DNA of 10,828 bases from CAZPMO01 sp964587515 (GCA_964587515.1 CAZPMO010000169.1:1-10828), one strand, 5' to 3'; shown: positions 1 to 5,577, counted from the first letter of the stretch. Numbers and translations: made by a program. The notes: generated by a model not told the origin, from the sequence alone.

Positions 1-40
1 CCTCATCCTGAGGAGGGCCGAAGGCCCGTCTCGAAGGATA
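1..40. repeat. Dispersed palindromic (REP-like) element, right part
   Basis: The first 40 bases fold on themselves. GGGCC at 15-19 pairs with GGCCC at 23-27 across a GAA loop, GAG 10-12 pairs with CTC 30-32, and ATCCT 5-9 pairs with AGGAT 35-39. The opening CCTCATCCTGAGGAG and closing CTCGAAGGAT match a repeat type I know from many alphaproteobacterial intergenic regions, where the far end usually reads GGATGAGG. Here that end has diverged after position 39. It may end transcription of a gene left of the window. Confidence 0.65.
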
Positions 41-142
41 GCGCCGCGAAATAATTTCTTATGCAATTACCCTGTCTACCGGGCTGACGGGGGCGGGTCG
101 GCGCGTTACATTGCCGTGCCCGCCGCCGCGACGGGCCGAGAT

Positions 143-147
143 AGGAG
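143..147 (+). promoter_or_regulatory. Ribosome binding site fixing the VOC gene start
   Basis: AGGAG lies 11 nt before the ATG at 159. The same frame can be extended to a TTG at 111, but no Shine-Dalgarno sequence precedes that codon. The extra residues (a Pro/Arg-rich stretch) also do not resemble the start of a VOC fold, so ATG 159 is preferred. Confidence 0.6.
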
Positions 148-158
148 CCCCGTCGTCG

Positions 159-1058
159 ATGATCTTCGCCGAACGCCAGACGCCCGACCCGGGCGAGATA
201 TTTCTCGACCATGTGGGCTGGTACGTGCCCGACATGGATGCGGCGAGCGCGGCATTCGAAAATCTCGGCTTTGTGTTGAGCCCGTTTACCCGTCATACCC
301 ACGAAGACTCGTCCGGCGCCAAGCATCCGTCGGGCACCGCCAATCGCTGCGCCATGCTGGAGCTCGGCTATCTCGAAATTCTGACCCATGTGCCGGAGCT
401 TGATACGCCGCTGGCCCAGCAGCTTCGCGCCGGGCTCGACCGCTATACCGGTCTGCACCTGATCGCCTTCACCTGCGCCGACACCGGAATCGAGCGCGCC
501 CGCATCGACGGCGCCGGTTTCGACCCGCTGCCGGTCGCCGATCTGCGCCGCGAGGTCACGACCGACAACGGCGCGCCCGACACCGTCGCGTTCTCGGTCG
601 TCCGCCTGCCGCCCGGGCGCATGGCGGAGGGCCGGATCCAGATGTTGAGCCAGGACACGCCCGACATCACCTGGCAGCCTTCGCTGATCGCGCGCGACAA
701 CGCGATCGACGCGCTGACCGGCGTGATCATCCATTGCGCCGATCCGGACGAGGCGGCGGCGCGCTTCGCCGGCTTCACCGGCCGCGAGGCGCACGCGGGC
801 GATTGGGGTTCCGAGATCGCGCTCGATCGCGGCCGCGTCGAATTCGTGACCGGCGACGGGCTCGCGCGCCTGGCGCCCGGCCTCGACCCGCCCGCCGATC
901 CCGCGATCGTCGCGGTGCGCCTGCGCAGCCGCGATCTCGCCGCGACGCGGACATTCCTCGCCGGGCGCGACGTCCCGGTGCGCGATTTGGGCGCCGACCG
1001 CCTGATCGTCGCCGCCGACGCCGCCATGGGCGCGGCCCTTATTATCCACCACGATTGA
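159..1058 (+). CDS. VOC superfamily (glyoxalase-like) protein, four-module
   Basis: This is a 299-residue cytoplasmic protein of the vicinal oxygen chelate fold. The N-terminal part fits glyoxalase-like domains: FLDHVGWYVPD at 16-25, an LGF at 36-38, the GTANR signature at 59-63 and GYLEIL at 70-75. Four beta-alpha-beta modules can be traced, starting near residues 16, 98, 187 and 249. The size matches two-domain VOC enzymes, including type I extradiol dioxygenases. However, the usual extradiol ligands would sit in modules 3 and 4, where the histidine positions are Gly188 and about Val251. Candidate metal ligands are instead in the first half: His18, Glu73, His100 and Gln161. The cupin gene follows after 11 nt, so the two are probably co-transcribed. 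The reaction is unknown. It may be a lyase, isomerase or hydrolase acting on a pathway intermediate. Family call firm, function open. Confidence 0.85.
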   Translation: MIFAERQTPDPGEIFLDHVGWYVPDMDAASAAFENLGFVLSPFTRHTHEDSSGAKHPSGTANRCAMLELGYLEILTHVPELDTPLAQQLRAGLDRYTGLHLIAFTCADTGIERARIDGAGFDPLPVADLRREVTTDNGAPDTVAFSVVRLPPGRMAEGRIQMLSQDTPDITWQPSLIARDNAIDALTGVIIHCADPDEAAARFAGFTGREAHAGDWGSEIALDRGRVEFVTGDGLARLAPGLDPPADPAIVAVRLRSRDLAATRTFLAGRDVPVRDLGADRLIVAADAAMGAALIIHHD

Positions 1059-1069
1059 AGGCTTTCCCG

Positions 1070-1399
1070 ATGAATTCAAAACCCCTGTCGAAGTATTTTC
1101 CCGACCGGATCCGCGCCCTCGAACCCTATGACGGGGCGTTCGATGCGTATCGCCTGGCGGCGGAGGGGTGCGAGGTGCTGTTCGCGAGCTATCCCGCCGG
1201 CTCGACGGTGCCGTCCCATGTTCACGTGACCGAGAATATCGGCGTTGTCACTCTGGGCGCGTTGTTTCTTGAAACCGACGGGAACGAAACCCGTTTCGGT
1301 CCCGGTGAATGGTATCACCTGGACGCAAACCAGACCCATGCCGCCCGCTTCGAGACCGACACCGCGATCATCGAGTTCTGGTTCTCTCCCGCCGATTGA
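1070..1399 (+). CDS. Small cupin-domain protein
   Basis: This 109-residue protein is a single cupin barrel with no signal peptide. Cupin motif 1 is seen as PSHVHVTENIG (48-58), with His50, His52 and possibly Glu55 as metal ligands. Motif 2 is FGPGEWYHLDANQTH (76-90), with His90 as the last ligand. The HxH-to-Glu spacing is one residue shorter than the classical pattern, so Glu55 may not bind. Small cupins of this type include dioxygenases, isomerases and sugar- or ligand-binding proteins, and the sequence does not decide among them. The frame is open far upstream, but the upstream part is a shadow of the VOC gene. ATG 1070 is the first start clear of that gene, 11 nt after its stop. Its place next to the VOC gene suggests a role on the same small-molecule substrate. 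Confidence 0.85.
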   Translation: MNSKPLSKYFPDRIRALEPYDGAFDAYRLAAEGCEVLFASYPAGSTVPSHVHVTENIGVVTLGALFLETDGNETRFGPGEWYHLDANQTHAARFETDTAIIEFWFSPAD

Positions 1400-1440
1400 A
1401 CAGTTTCTCCGGTCGTACTAGCCTTCTCTCCCAAGCCAAA

Positions 1441-1572
1441 ATGCCCATGAGCGATAATCTGAAGAACCTGATCGCGGTCAACGCGCCGCTCTGGGCGGGA
1501 GAGGCCGAGATCATCCGCGCCTACTGGGATTCGCCGGTCCGCGACGTGGAGACCGTGTCGACGTACTTCTAA
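1441..1572 (+). CDS. Orphan small ORF, hypothetical or gene fragment
   Basis: This is a 43-codon ORF on the strand of the cupin gene, 41 nt after it. ATG 1447 is an alternative start. It begins MPMSDNLKNLIAVNAP and ends SPVRDVETVSTYF. Thirty-nine of 43 sense codons end in G or C, and the protein is well mixed (Trp, Tyr, Glu, Asn), as in a real coding sequence. No Shine-Dalgarno sequence is visible before either ATG. The stop falls just before the palindromic repeat at about 1580-1614. I do not recognise the family and see no motif, membrane segment or cysteine cluster. It could be a genuine small protein or the remaining start of a longer gene cut down by deletion or repeat insertion. Confidence 0.4.
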   Translation: MPMSDNLKNLIAVNAPLWAGEAEIIRAYWDSPVRDVETVSTYF

Positions 1573-1579
1573 CCGGGCC

Positions 1580-1614
1580 GTCACCGCTGGACCCCGGATC
1601 AGGTCCGGGGTGAC
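1580..1614. repeat. Palindromic intergenic repeat, likely bidirectional terminator
   Basis: ACCCCGGA (1591-1598) and TCCGGGGT (1604-1611) form a perfect 8-bp stem around the loop TCAGG. The flanks GTCACC (1580-1585) and GGTGAC (1609-1614) are also complementary and offer a competing pairing. The GGACCCCGGATCAGGTCCGG core is of a kind scattered through many alphaproteobacterial genomes. Here it lies between convergent genes, the orphan ORF on plus and the oxygenase beta subunit on minus. It could end transcription from both sides, although no U-tract follows the stem. Confidence 0.7.
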
Positions 1615-1653
1615 GAGTGGGGGCTTCAGTCGGCGAAAATAATCCCGACAGGG

Positions 1654-2136
1654 CTAAACCGGATAGACCAGATAGCGGGGCGTGGTCACGGTATCGAGCA
1701 CCGCTTTTTTCGACGTGAAGCGCGCGCCCGCGCCGTTGATCGCGATTTCGTCGAGATAGAGCCCGGCGCACAGGATCTCCGAATTTCGCCGGTCGGTGGT
1801 GTAGGCCACCATGAAGTTGCTTTCGACCGCATAACGGCCCGGCGCGGTCTCGGCGCAGTCGAGGCGCTGGACGAAATGGCGCGTGGTGTATTCCTCGAAC
1901 GTGCCCGCCCACACCTCGTCGATGAAGCGCACGCGGTCGCCGAGCCGCGCCCGGCTGTCGTCCATCATCAGCGCCAGCGGCAGCGCCTGCTCTTCGTTCT
2001 CGCGCGTGGTGCAGATATAGCTGCCCGCGCCGTCCTCGAAACAGGTGAGCCAGGCCTGCATATCGAAGCTGTCGAGGGCGCGTGCGTAAGCGAACTGCAA
2101 GGCGTCGATGCCGTTGACGATTTCCGGGCTAACCAC
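1654..2136 (-). CDS. Ring-hydroxylating dioxygenase beta subunit (SnoaL-like fold)
   Basis: At 160 residues it has the length and pattern of the small subunit of Rieske non-heme iron oxygenases: an N-terminal helix with FAYARALDSFDMQAWLTCF, a central TRHFVQRLDCAE, the strand YAVESNFMVAYTTDRR, and a C-terminal FTSKKAVLDTV followed by TPRYLVYPV. The subunit has no redox centre. In known alpha3beta3 enzymes it supports assembly and sometimes substrate choice. The start is GTG at 2136, and the gene overlaps the end of the alpha subunit by 8 nt (GTGGTTAG). This points to translational coupling and balanced subunit synthesis. It is the last gene of the minus-strand operon and ends before the hairpin at 1580-1614. 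The beta-subunit call rests strongly on the adjacent alpha gene, because the fold alone is shared with SnoaL and scytalone dehydratase families. Confidence 0.88.
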   Translation of the reverse strand: MVSPEIVNGIDALQFAYARALDSFDMQAWLTCFEDGAGSYICTTRENEEQALPLALMMDDSRARLGDRVRFIDEVWAGTFEEYTTRHFVQRLDCAETAPGRYAVESNFMVAYTTDRRNSEILCAGLYLDEIAINGAGARFTSKKAVLDTVTTPRYLVYPV

Positions 2137-3307
2137 GGTTGAACCCCATGATCTCGCGATAGCGTTCCCACTTGATCAGGTTCGACGCCTCGTCGTTCTG
2201 CGGGACGAAGCAGGGCGCGGTCAGGGTTTCGCCGGCGCCCTTCTGGAAGGTGACGTTGCCCGGCGTGTTGGAACCCTGATGCAGCCGGTTGAACACCGCG
2301 CCGTCCTCGAGCGAGATCAACCCGCTGGGGCCCAGCAGGTTCGATCCCTGGTGCAACCGGTGACGGAACATCTCCTCGTCGTCGCCGGCGAGGGAGAAAT
2401 AGGCGTAGTGCGATTCGGTCTCGTCGCGCGAGCGCGGAAAAGCGAAGCGGATATTGATGATATCGAGATGTTTGACCAGGACGGTCATGGGGAACAAATT
2501 CACGACCATCGAGCGCCTCGGCGTGTTGGCGTCGCGGAACTCGACCAGCGAATTATCGTCGAGAAAGGCTTCGTTGCGCGTCTCGCCAAGCTCGGCGTCG
2601 AGCAGCTTGTGGCCGCGCTCGGTGACGCATTGGGTGCCCTTGCCGCCCTGCCACTTCAGCAGGCTGAAGGCGCGGTGCAGCAACGGCGCGTGGTAGCCTT
2701 CATTGTCGCCATATTCCTTCCAGTTGGTGGCGAACACCACTTTCTGATAGCCCATCAGGCGGAGCTCCGCGCCCTCGCCCAGCAGCCTGTAAAGAAGGTC
2801 GTCGGCTTCGCCCAGGAAGGCGTCGAGGTCGATTGTCTCGTCGCTGCATGTGGCGAACACCAGCCCGTGGCGGATTTCCGAGCGCTGCTCTTGCATGCCG
2901 AAATCTTCCTTGCGGAAATCGTCGGGAAAACGCTCGATGCCTGGCGCGGCCACCAGGTCGCCCCGGTTGTTGAAGTTCCAGCGATGATAGGGACACGTGA
3001 TATCGGGAACATTGCCGCGCGCGCGGGTCTCGAGCTGGGTGCCCCGGTGCGGGCATGAATTGTTGAACACCCGCACTTCCCCATCGTCGCCATGCAGGAT
3101 CAGCATCGGCGCCTCGCCGAGATCGATGGTCTTGAAGTCACCGGGTTCGGGGACTTCCGAGACATGGGCCAGAAGGTGCCATTCCGGACCGTAATAAATG
3201 CGCTCCAGCTCGGCGCGATAGATATCCTCGCGATGGAAGGCTTCCTTGGGGATCTCGCTGAATTTTTCGGGCCAGCGGAATTCCACGTCGTTTCTGTTTA
3301 TCGCCAT
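2129..3307 (-). CDS. Rieske aromatic ring-hydroxylating dioxygenase alpha subunit
   Basis: This 392-residue catalytic subunit would add O2 across a ring double bond (cis-dihydroxylation) or hydroxylate it, using electrons from a ferredoxin/reductase. The Rieske [2Fe-2S] ligands are Cys85 and His87 (CPHRGTQL) and Cys105 and His108 (CPYHRWNF). Arg109 stands where Gly is most common. The mononuclear iron site is predicted from NEGYHAPLLH: His206 and His211, with Asp335 (LEDGAVF) as third ligand. The residue linking the two sites is Glu203, where naphthalene dioxygenase has Asp. RLHQGSN occurs twice, at 317-323 and 341-347. An AGGAGAAG ribosome binding site at 3315-3322 overlaps the SDR stop 14 nt upstream, and the gene overlaps the beta gene by 8 nt. 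No ferredoxin or reductase gene is present. The family is certain; the substrate is unknown, though a polar or carboxylated aromatic is reasonable. Confidence 0.95.
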   Translation of the reverse strand: MAINRNDVEFRWPEKFSEIPKEAFHREDIYRAELERIYYGPEWHLLAHVSEVPEPGDFKTIDLGEAPMLILHGDDGEVRVFNNSCPHRGTQLETRARGNVPDITCPYHRWNFNNRGDLVAAPGIERFPDDFRKEDFGMQEQRSEIRHGLVFATCSDETIDLDAFLGEADDLLYRLLGEGAELRLMGYQKVVFATNWKEYGDNEGYHAPLLHRAFSLLKWQGGKGTQCVTERGHKLLDAELGETRNEAFLDDNSLVEFRDANTPRRSMVVNLFPMTVLVKHLDIINIRFAFPRSRDETESHYAYFSLAGDDEEMFRHRLHQGSNLLGPSGLISLEDGAVFNRLHQGSNTPGNVTFQKGAGETLTAPCFVPQNDEASNLIKWERYREIMGFNRG

Positions 3308-3314
3308 TATTTTT

Positions 3315-3322
3315 CTTCTCCT
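3315..3322 (-). promoter_or_regulatory. Ribosome binding site of the oxygenase alpha gene
   Basis: Read on the minus strand, AGGAGAAG precedes the ATG at 3307 by 7 nt. Its first base is the last base of the SDR stop codon (3324-3322). The two genes are therefore closely spaced members of one transcript. Confidence 0.7.
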
Positions 3323-4101
3323 CAGATGACGTCGAAGGACGGGATGCGGAATCCCGCGGTCATGCCGCCGTCGACCACCAGGGCCGCGCCGGTGACGTAG
3401 GACGCGTCGGGCGAGGCCAGGAATACCGCCGGGCGGGCGATTTCCTCGGGGTCGGCGTAACGCCCCATCGGGCAGTCGGGCACGCTCTGCTTGCCGGCGC
3501 GCTTCCAGTAGCTTTCGATTCTCGGGGTGCGCGTCGCGCCGGGGCAGATCGCGTTGACGCGAATGTTATCCCGCGCGAAATCCATCGCCATGTTGCGGGT
3601 CAGCAGCACGATACCGCCCTTGCTGGCGACATAGGACGAGCATCGATTCTCGCCCATGATGCCGGCGATCGAGGCGGTGTTGACGATGGCGCCGCCGCCG
3701 CGCTTGCGAATTTCGGGAATAGCGACCTTGGCGCAGCGATAGACCGAAGTGAGGTTCGTGTCGATGATGCGATGCCACTCCTCGTCTTCCAGCTCCTCCA
3801 CATTCTTGGGCAGATTTGTGCCGGCGACGTTGAACAATACGTCGAGCCCGCCGCCCGCCTCGATCGCCGCCGCCATGCCGTCGCGGATCTCGTCGAGCTC
3901 GCGGACGTCGATAGTGAAGGCGTGGGCGCGGCCGCCCGCCTCGGTAATTTCGGCGGCGACGCTTTTCGCATCGTCGCCCGCCATGTCGCTGACCAGGGCG
4001 ACGCCGCCGCGCCGCGTCCATTCGAGGGCGATGGCGCGGCCGATGCCCACGCCGGCGCCCGTCACGAACGCGATCTTGCCGGTGAGATCGTTATCGGGCA
4101 T
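3322..4101 (-). CDS. Short-chain dehydrogenase/reductase, probable cis-dihydrodiol dehydrogenase
   Basis: This is a classical SDR of 259 residues, a typical length. It has the cofactor motif TGAGVGIG (14-21), Asp39 after the second strand (which favours NAD+ over NADP+), NVAG (91-94, usually NNAG), and the catalytic set Asn116, Ser144, Tyr157 and Lys161 (YVASK). CPGAT at 186-190 and a C-terminal VTGAALVVDGG are also present. It is the first gene of the minus-strand operon, directly before a ring-hydroxylating oxygenase. This context suggests that it oxidises the cis-dihydrodiol product to a catechol, although some classical SDRs near such genes reduce ketones or act on other alcohols. A strong AAGGAGGA site (4111-4118) precedes the ATG at 4101. 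The cofactor preference is inferred from one residue. Confidence 0.93.
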   Translation of the reverse strand: MPDNDLTGKIAFVTGAGVGIGRAIALEWTRRGGVALVSDMAGDDAKSVAAEITEAGGRAHAFTIDVRELDEIRDGMAAAIEAGGGLDVLFNVAGTNLPKNVEELEDEEWHRIIDTNLTSVYRCAKVAIPEIRKRGGGAIVNTASIAGIMGENRCSSYVASKGGIVLLTRNMAMDFARDNIRVNAICPGATRTPRIESYWKRAGKQSVPDCPMGRYADPEEIARPAVFLASPDASYVTGAALVVDGGMTAGFRIPSFDVI

Positions 4102-4110
4102 CGATAGTTA

Positions 4111-4118
4111 TCCTCCTT
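4111..4118 (-). promoter_or_regulatory. Strong ribosome binding site of the SDR gene
   Basis: On the minus strand AAGGAGGA lies 9 nt before the ATG at 4101. It is among the closest matches to the anti-Shine-Dalgarno sequence in the window, which supports both the start and high expression of the operon's first gene. Confidence 0.7.
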
Positions 4119-4138
4119 GGCCGGCCGTACCGGTTTTT

Positions 4139-4168
4139 TTGCCATTTTAGGGGCGTGGGACCCATAAT
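4139..4168 (+). promoter_or_regulatory. Candidate sigma-70-type promoter for the HCCA isomerase gene
   Basis: TTGCCA (4139-4144) and CATAAT (4163-4168) each match five of six consensus bases and are 18 nt apart. Transcription would start near 4175, leaving about 24 nt of leader with GGAGG at 4186-4190. The assignment is from pattern alone. Confidence 0.5.
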
Positions 4169-4173
4169 GGCGA
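4144..4173 (-). promoter_or_regulatory. Candidate divergent promoter for the SDR-oxygenase operon
   Basis: On the minus strand TCGCCA (4173-4168, four of six) and TAAAAT (4149-4144, five of six) are 18 nt apart. The start would fall near 4137, about 35 nt before the SDR ATG. The element overlaps the opposing promoter almost completely, so the two would compete or share one regulator. Confidence 0.35.
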
Positions 4174-4198
4174 TGGTTTTATCGCGGAGGTCGCTTCC

Positions 4199-4786
4199 AT
4201 GTCCGGCGTTATCGATTTCTATTTCGATTTCATCAGCCCGTTCAGCTATCTCGCCCATAGCCAGTTGCCGGACATCGCGGCGCGGCACGGGCGCGAGATC
4301 GCCTATCACGTGGTCAATCTCAGGGTAATCAAGCTGGAGGGCGGCAATACGGGGCCAACCACGCGCGAGATGCCGCTTAAATACCGCTATTCGGGGGCCG
4401 ACATGCAGCGCTGGGCGGCGCGCTACGGCGTTATGATTACGCGCCCCACAGGCCACGAGCCGGACCGTCTCAACAAGGGATTTTTCATGGCCGAGGACCG
4501 GTCCATGGAGCGCGACTACGTCACGGCCGCGTGGCGGCGCGTCTGGGGCGACGGCGGCGATATGGGCGACGCGGCGCTGATGGGCGACGTCGCGGCCGAG
4601 TTGGGCTGGGACCGCGATGATTTCCTCGCCTTTACGGAATCGGCCGACGCCGAGGCGCGCTATCGCGCCTCCACCCGCGCCGCCCACGAACGCGGCGTAT
4701 TCGGCGTGCCCACCATGATGATCGGCGAGGAGATGTGGTGGGGCAACGACCGCTTGGAATTCATGGAAGAATTTTTAGCCACTTAA
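4199..4786 (+). CDS. 2-hydroxychromene-2-carboxylate isomerase family (DsbA/kappa-GST fold) protein
   Basis: This 195-residue protein has the family length and landmarks. It starts with a strand and FDFISPFSYLA (9-19), where Ser13 is the probable glutathione-activating serine. The cis-proline lies in GVFGVPTMM (167-173), and the closing WWGNDRLEFMEEFL is typical. Known members need glutathione and interconvert 2-hydroxychromene-2-carboxylate and its open-chain benzalpyruvate isomer in naphthalene and related pathways. Others have unknown thiol-dependent roles. The gene is divergent from the dioxygenase operon, which supports an aromatic-degradation role. However, neither a hydratase-aldolase nor a recognisable extradiol dioxygenase is present, so the true substrate is uncertain. 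GGAGG at 4186-4190 sits 8 nt before the ATG. The frame reopens directly after the TAA stop. Confidence 0.9.
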   Translation: MSGVIDFYFDFISPFSYLAHSQLPDIAARHGREIAYHVVNLRVIKLEGGNTGPTTREMPLKYRYSGADMQRWAARYGVMITRPTGHEPDRLNKGFFMAEDRSMERDYVTAAWRRVWGDGGDMGDAALMGDVAAELGWDRDDFLAFTESADAEARYRASTRAAHERGVFGVPTMMIGEEMWWGNDRLEFMEEFLAT

Positions 4787-4888
4787 CGTGGCGTCGCGCC
4801 GGCCCGCTCCCCCGCCCGGCCACCCCAATCGTACGATGCCGAGGACGACCATGTGTTCGAACTCGAGCGTTTGGTGCTGGGCGGCTGA
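4787..4888 (+). other. Coding-like remnant downstream of the isomerase gene
   Basis: The 136 nt between the isomerase stop and the Lrp gene hold no start-to-stop gene that I can support. In the same frame as the isomerase, directly after its TAA, 33 codons are open to a TGA at 4886-4888. The last part reads SYDAEDDHVFELERLVLGG, which looks like the natural end of a protein. This could be a leftover 3' end of a lost gene or chance. Positions 4889-4922 show nothing further. Confidence 0.25.
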
Positions 4889-4922
4889 TGCCCGATCCGA
4901 TCGCGCACCAGCCCGCTCCCCC

Positions 4923-5384
4923 TCAATCCACGTAATCGAGCGGCAGGGCGGTGGTGTACTTGATCTGCTCCATCGCGAACGACGAGCTCACGTCGGTCAG
5001 CGAGACATTTGCGATCAGCCTCTTGTAGACGGTGTCGTAGGCGGCGATATCGGGCACCACGACGCGCAGCATGTAATCGATCTCCCCCGACATGCGATAG
5101 AACTCGACGACCTCGGGAATTTCCTCGACCGCCTTGGCGAACTGCCGGAACCAGTCGATATTGTGTTCGTTGGTGCGCACCGCGACGAAAACCGTGACAC
5201 CCACGTTCAGCTTCTCGCCGTCGAGCAGCGCGACGCGGGAGCGGATGATGCCCGACTCCTCCATTTTCTGGATGCGCCGCCAGCACGGCGTGGTCGATAG
5301 TCCGACAAGGGCCGCGATCTCCGCCACCGGCATGGTGGTGTCGCGTTGCAGACAGTCCAGAATACTACGATCAATCTGGTCCAT
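4923..5384 (-). CDS. Lrp/AsnC family transcriptional regulator
   Basis: At 153 residues this is a standard-length feast/famine regulator. The N-terminal winged helix-turn-helix spans about residues 3-50, opening with MDQIDRSILDCLQRD and with its recognition part in LVGLSTTPCWRRIQKMEESG. The C-terminal RAM effector-binding domain runs from about 62 to 145 and includes the conserved turn MSGEIDYML (98-106). Such proteins form dimers and octamers and respond to amino acids or other small molecules. The gene is divergent from the MDR oxidoreductase/CoA-ligase operon across 193 nt. An AT-rich 23-bp palindrome at 5416-5438 sits just upstream of its own start, the usual arrangement for autoregulation plus control of the divergent genes. 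The ATG at 5384 has only a weak GGAAAG upstream. Family certain; target and effector inferred. Confidence 0.95.
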   Translation of the reverse strand: MDQIDRSILDCLQRDTTMPVAEIAALVGLSTTPCWRRIQKMEESGIIRSRVALLDGEKLNVGVTVFVAVRTNEHNIDWFRQFAKAVEEIPEVVEFYRMSGEIDYMLRVVVPDIAAYDTVYKRLIANVSLTDVSSSFAMEQIKYTTALPLDYVD

Positions 5385-5407
5385 GGTTTATCTTTCCAAT
5401 CAACTCA

Positions 5408-5413
5408 TTTATA
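5408..5413 (-). promoter_or_regulatory. Candidate -10 box of the Lrp/AsnC gene
   Basis: On the minus strand TATAAA occupies 5413-5408, giving a start near 5400 and a leader of about 16 nt. No convincing -35 box is seen; the -35 and spacer region is taken up by the adjacent palindrome. Confidence 0.35.
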
Positions 5414-5415
5414 AT

Positions 5416-5438
5416 AGTATTAATTTTTAAATAATACT
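5416..5438. promoter_or_regulatory. AT-rich palindrome, candidate Lrp/AsnC operator
   Basis: AGTATTA (5416-5422) and TAATACT (5432-5438) are perfect inverted arms around a 9-base A/T centre that is itself partly symmetric. It stands out in a GC-rich window, lies 32 nt upstream of the Lrp/AsnC start codon and next to its candidate -10 box. Lrp-family sites are typically AT-centred palindromes of about 15 bp or more. Binding here would block the regulator's own promoter. Confidence 0.55.
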
Positions 5439-5520
5439 CGAATTTCCTATCGTGCGCAAGTTCATTCGATATTTTGCTCCGAATAGCGGATTTCTTGCTT
5501 TTCGCGCTGTAGTCGGCCGG

Positions 5521-5549
5521 TTGTCCCGGGCGGGCGGGCGGGTTAATAC
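5521..5549 (+). promoter_or_regulatory. Weak candidate promoter for the MDR/CoA-ligase operon
   Basis: TTGTCC (5521-5526, four of six) and TAATAC (5544-5549, three of six) are separated by 17 nt. The leader would be about 22 nt and include the AGGAG at 5567-5571. The match is modest and the spacer is very G-rich. Confidence 0.3.
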
Positions 5550-5566
5550 TCCCCGCGAAACGAACC

Positions 5567-5571
5567 AGGAG
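5567..5571 (+). promoter_or_regulatory. Ribosome binding site fixing the MDR oxidoreductase start
   Basis: AGGAG lies 6 nt before the ATG at 5578. The frame can be extended upstream to 5452, but only through intergenic sequence with no second ribosome binding site. MRAVCLHEHGG is a normal MDR N-terminus, so ATG 5578 is chosen. Confidence 0.75.
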
Positions 5572-5577
5572 AACACG

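Noticed and set aside
159..1058. VOC protein as the missing extradiol ring-cleavage dioxygenase
   Set aside because: Modules 3 and 4 lack the His, His, Glu set required by type I extradiol enzymes, so the activity is not supported.
3..1079. Long minus-strand open frame opposite the VOC gene
   Set aside because: It is an antisense shadow typical of GC-rich DNA: biased Arg/Ala/Gly composition, no domain, and the plus-strand VOC gene has clear motifs and a ribosome binding site.
2108..3058. 316-codon plus-strand frame opposite the oxygenase alpha gene
   Set aside because: No motif, and the opposite strand carries complete Rieske and iron-site motifs.
4120..4140. CCGG-CCGTA-CCGG followed by seven Ts, resembling a terminator
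   Set aside because: The stem is only four pairs and it sits in a divergent promoter region where neither flanking gene ends, so termination makes no sense here.
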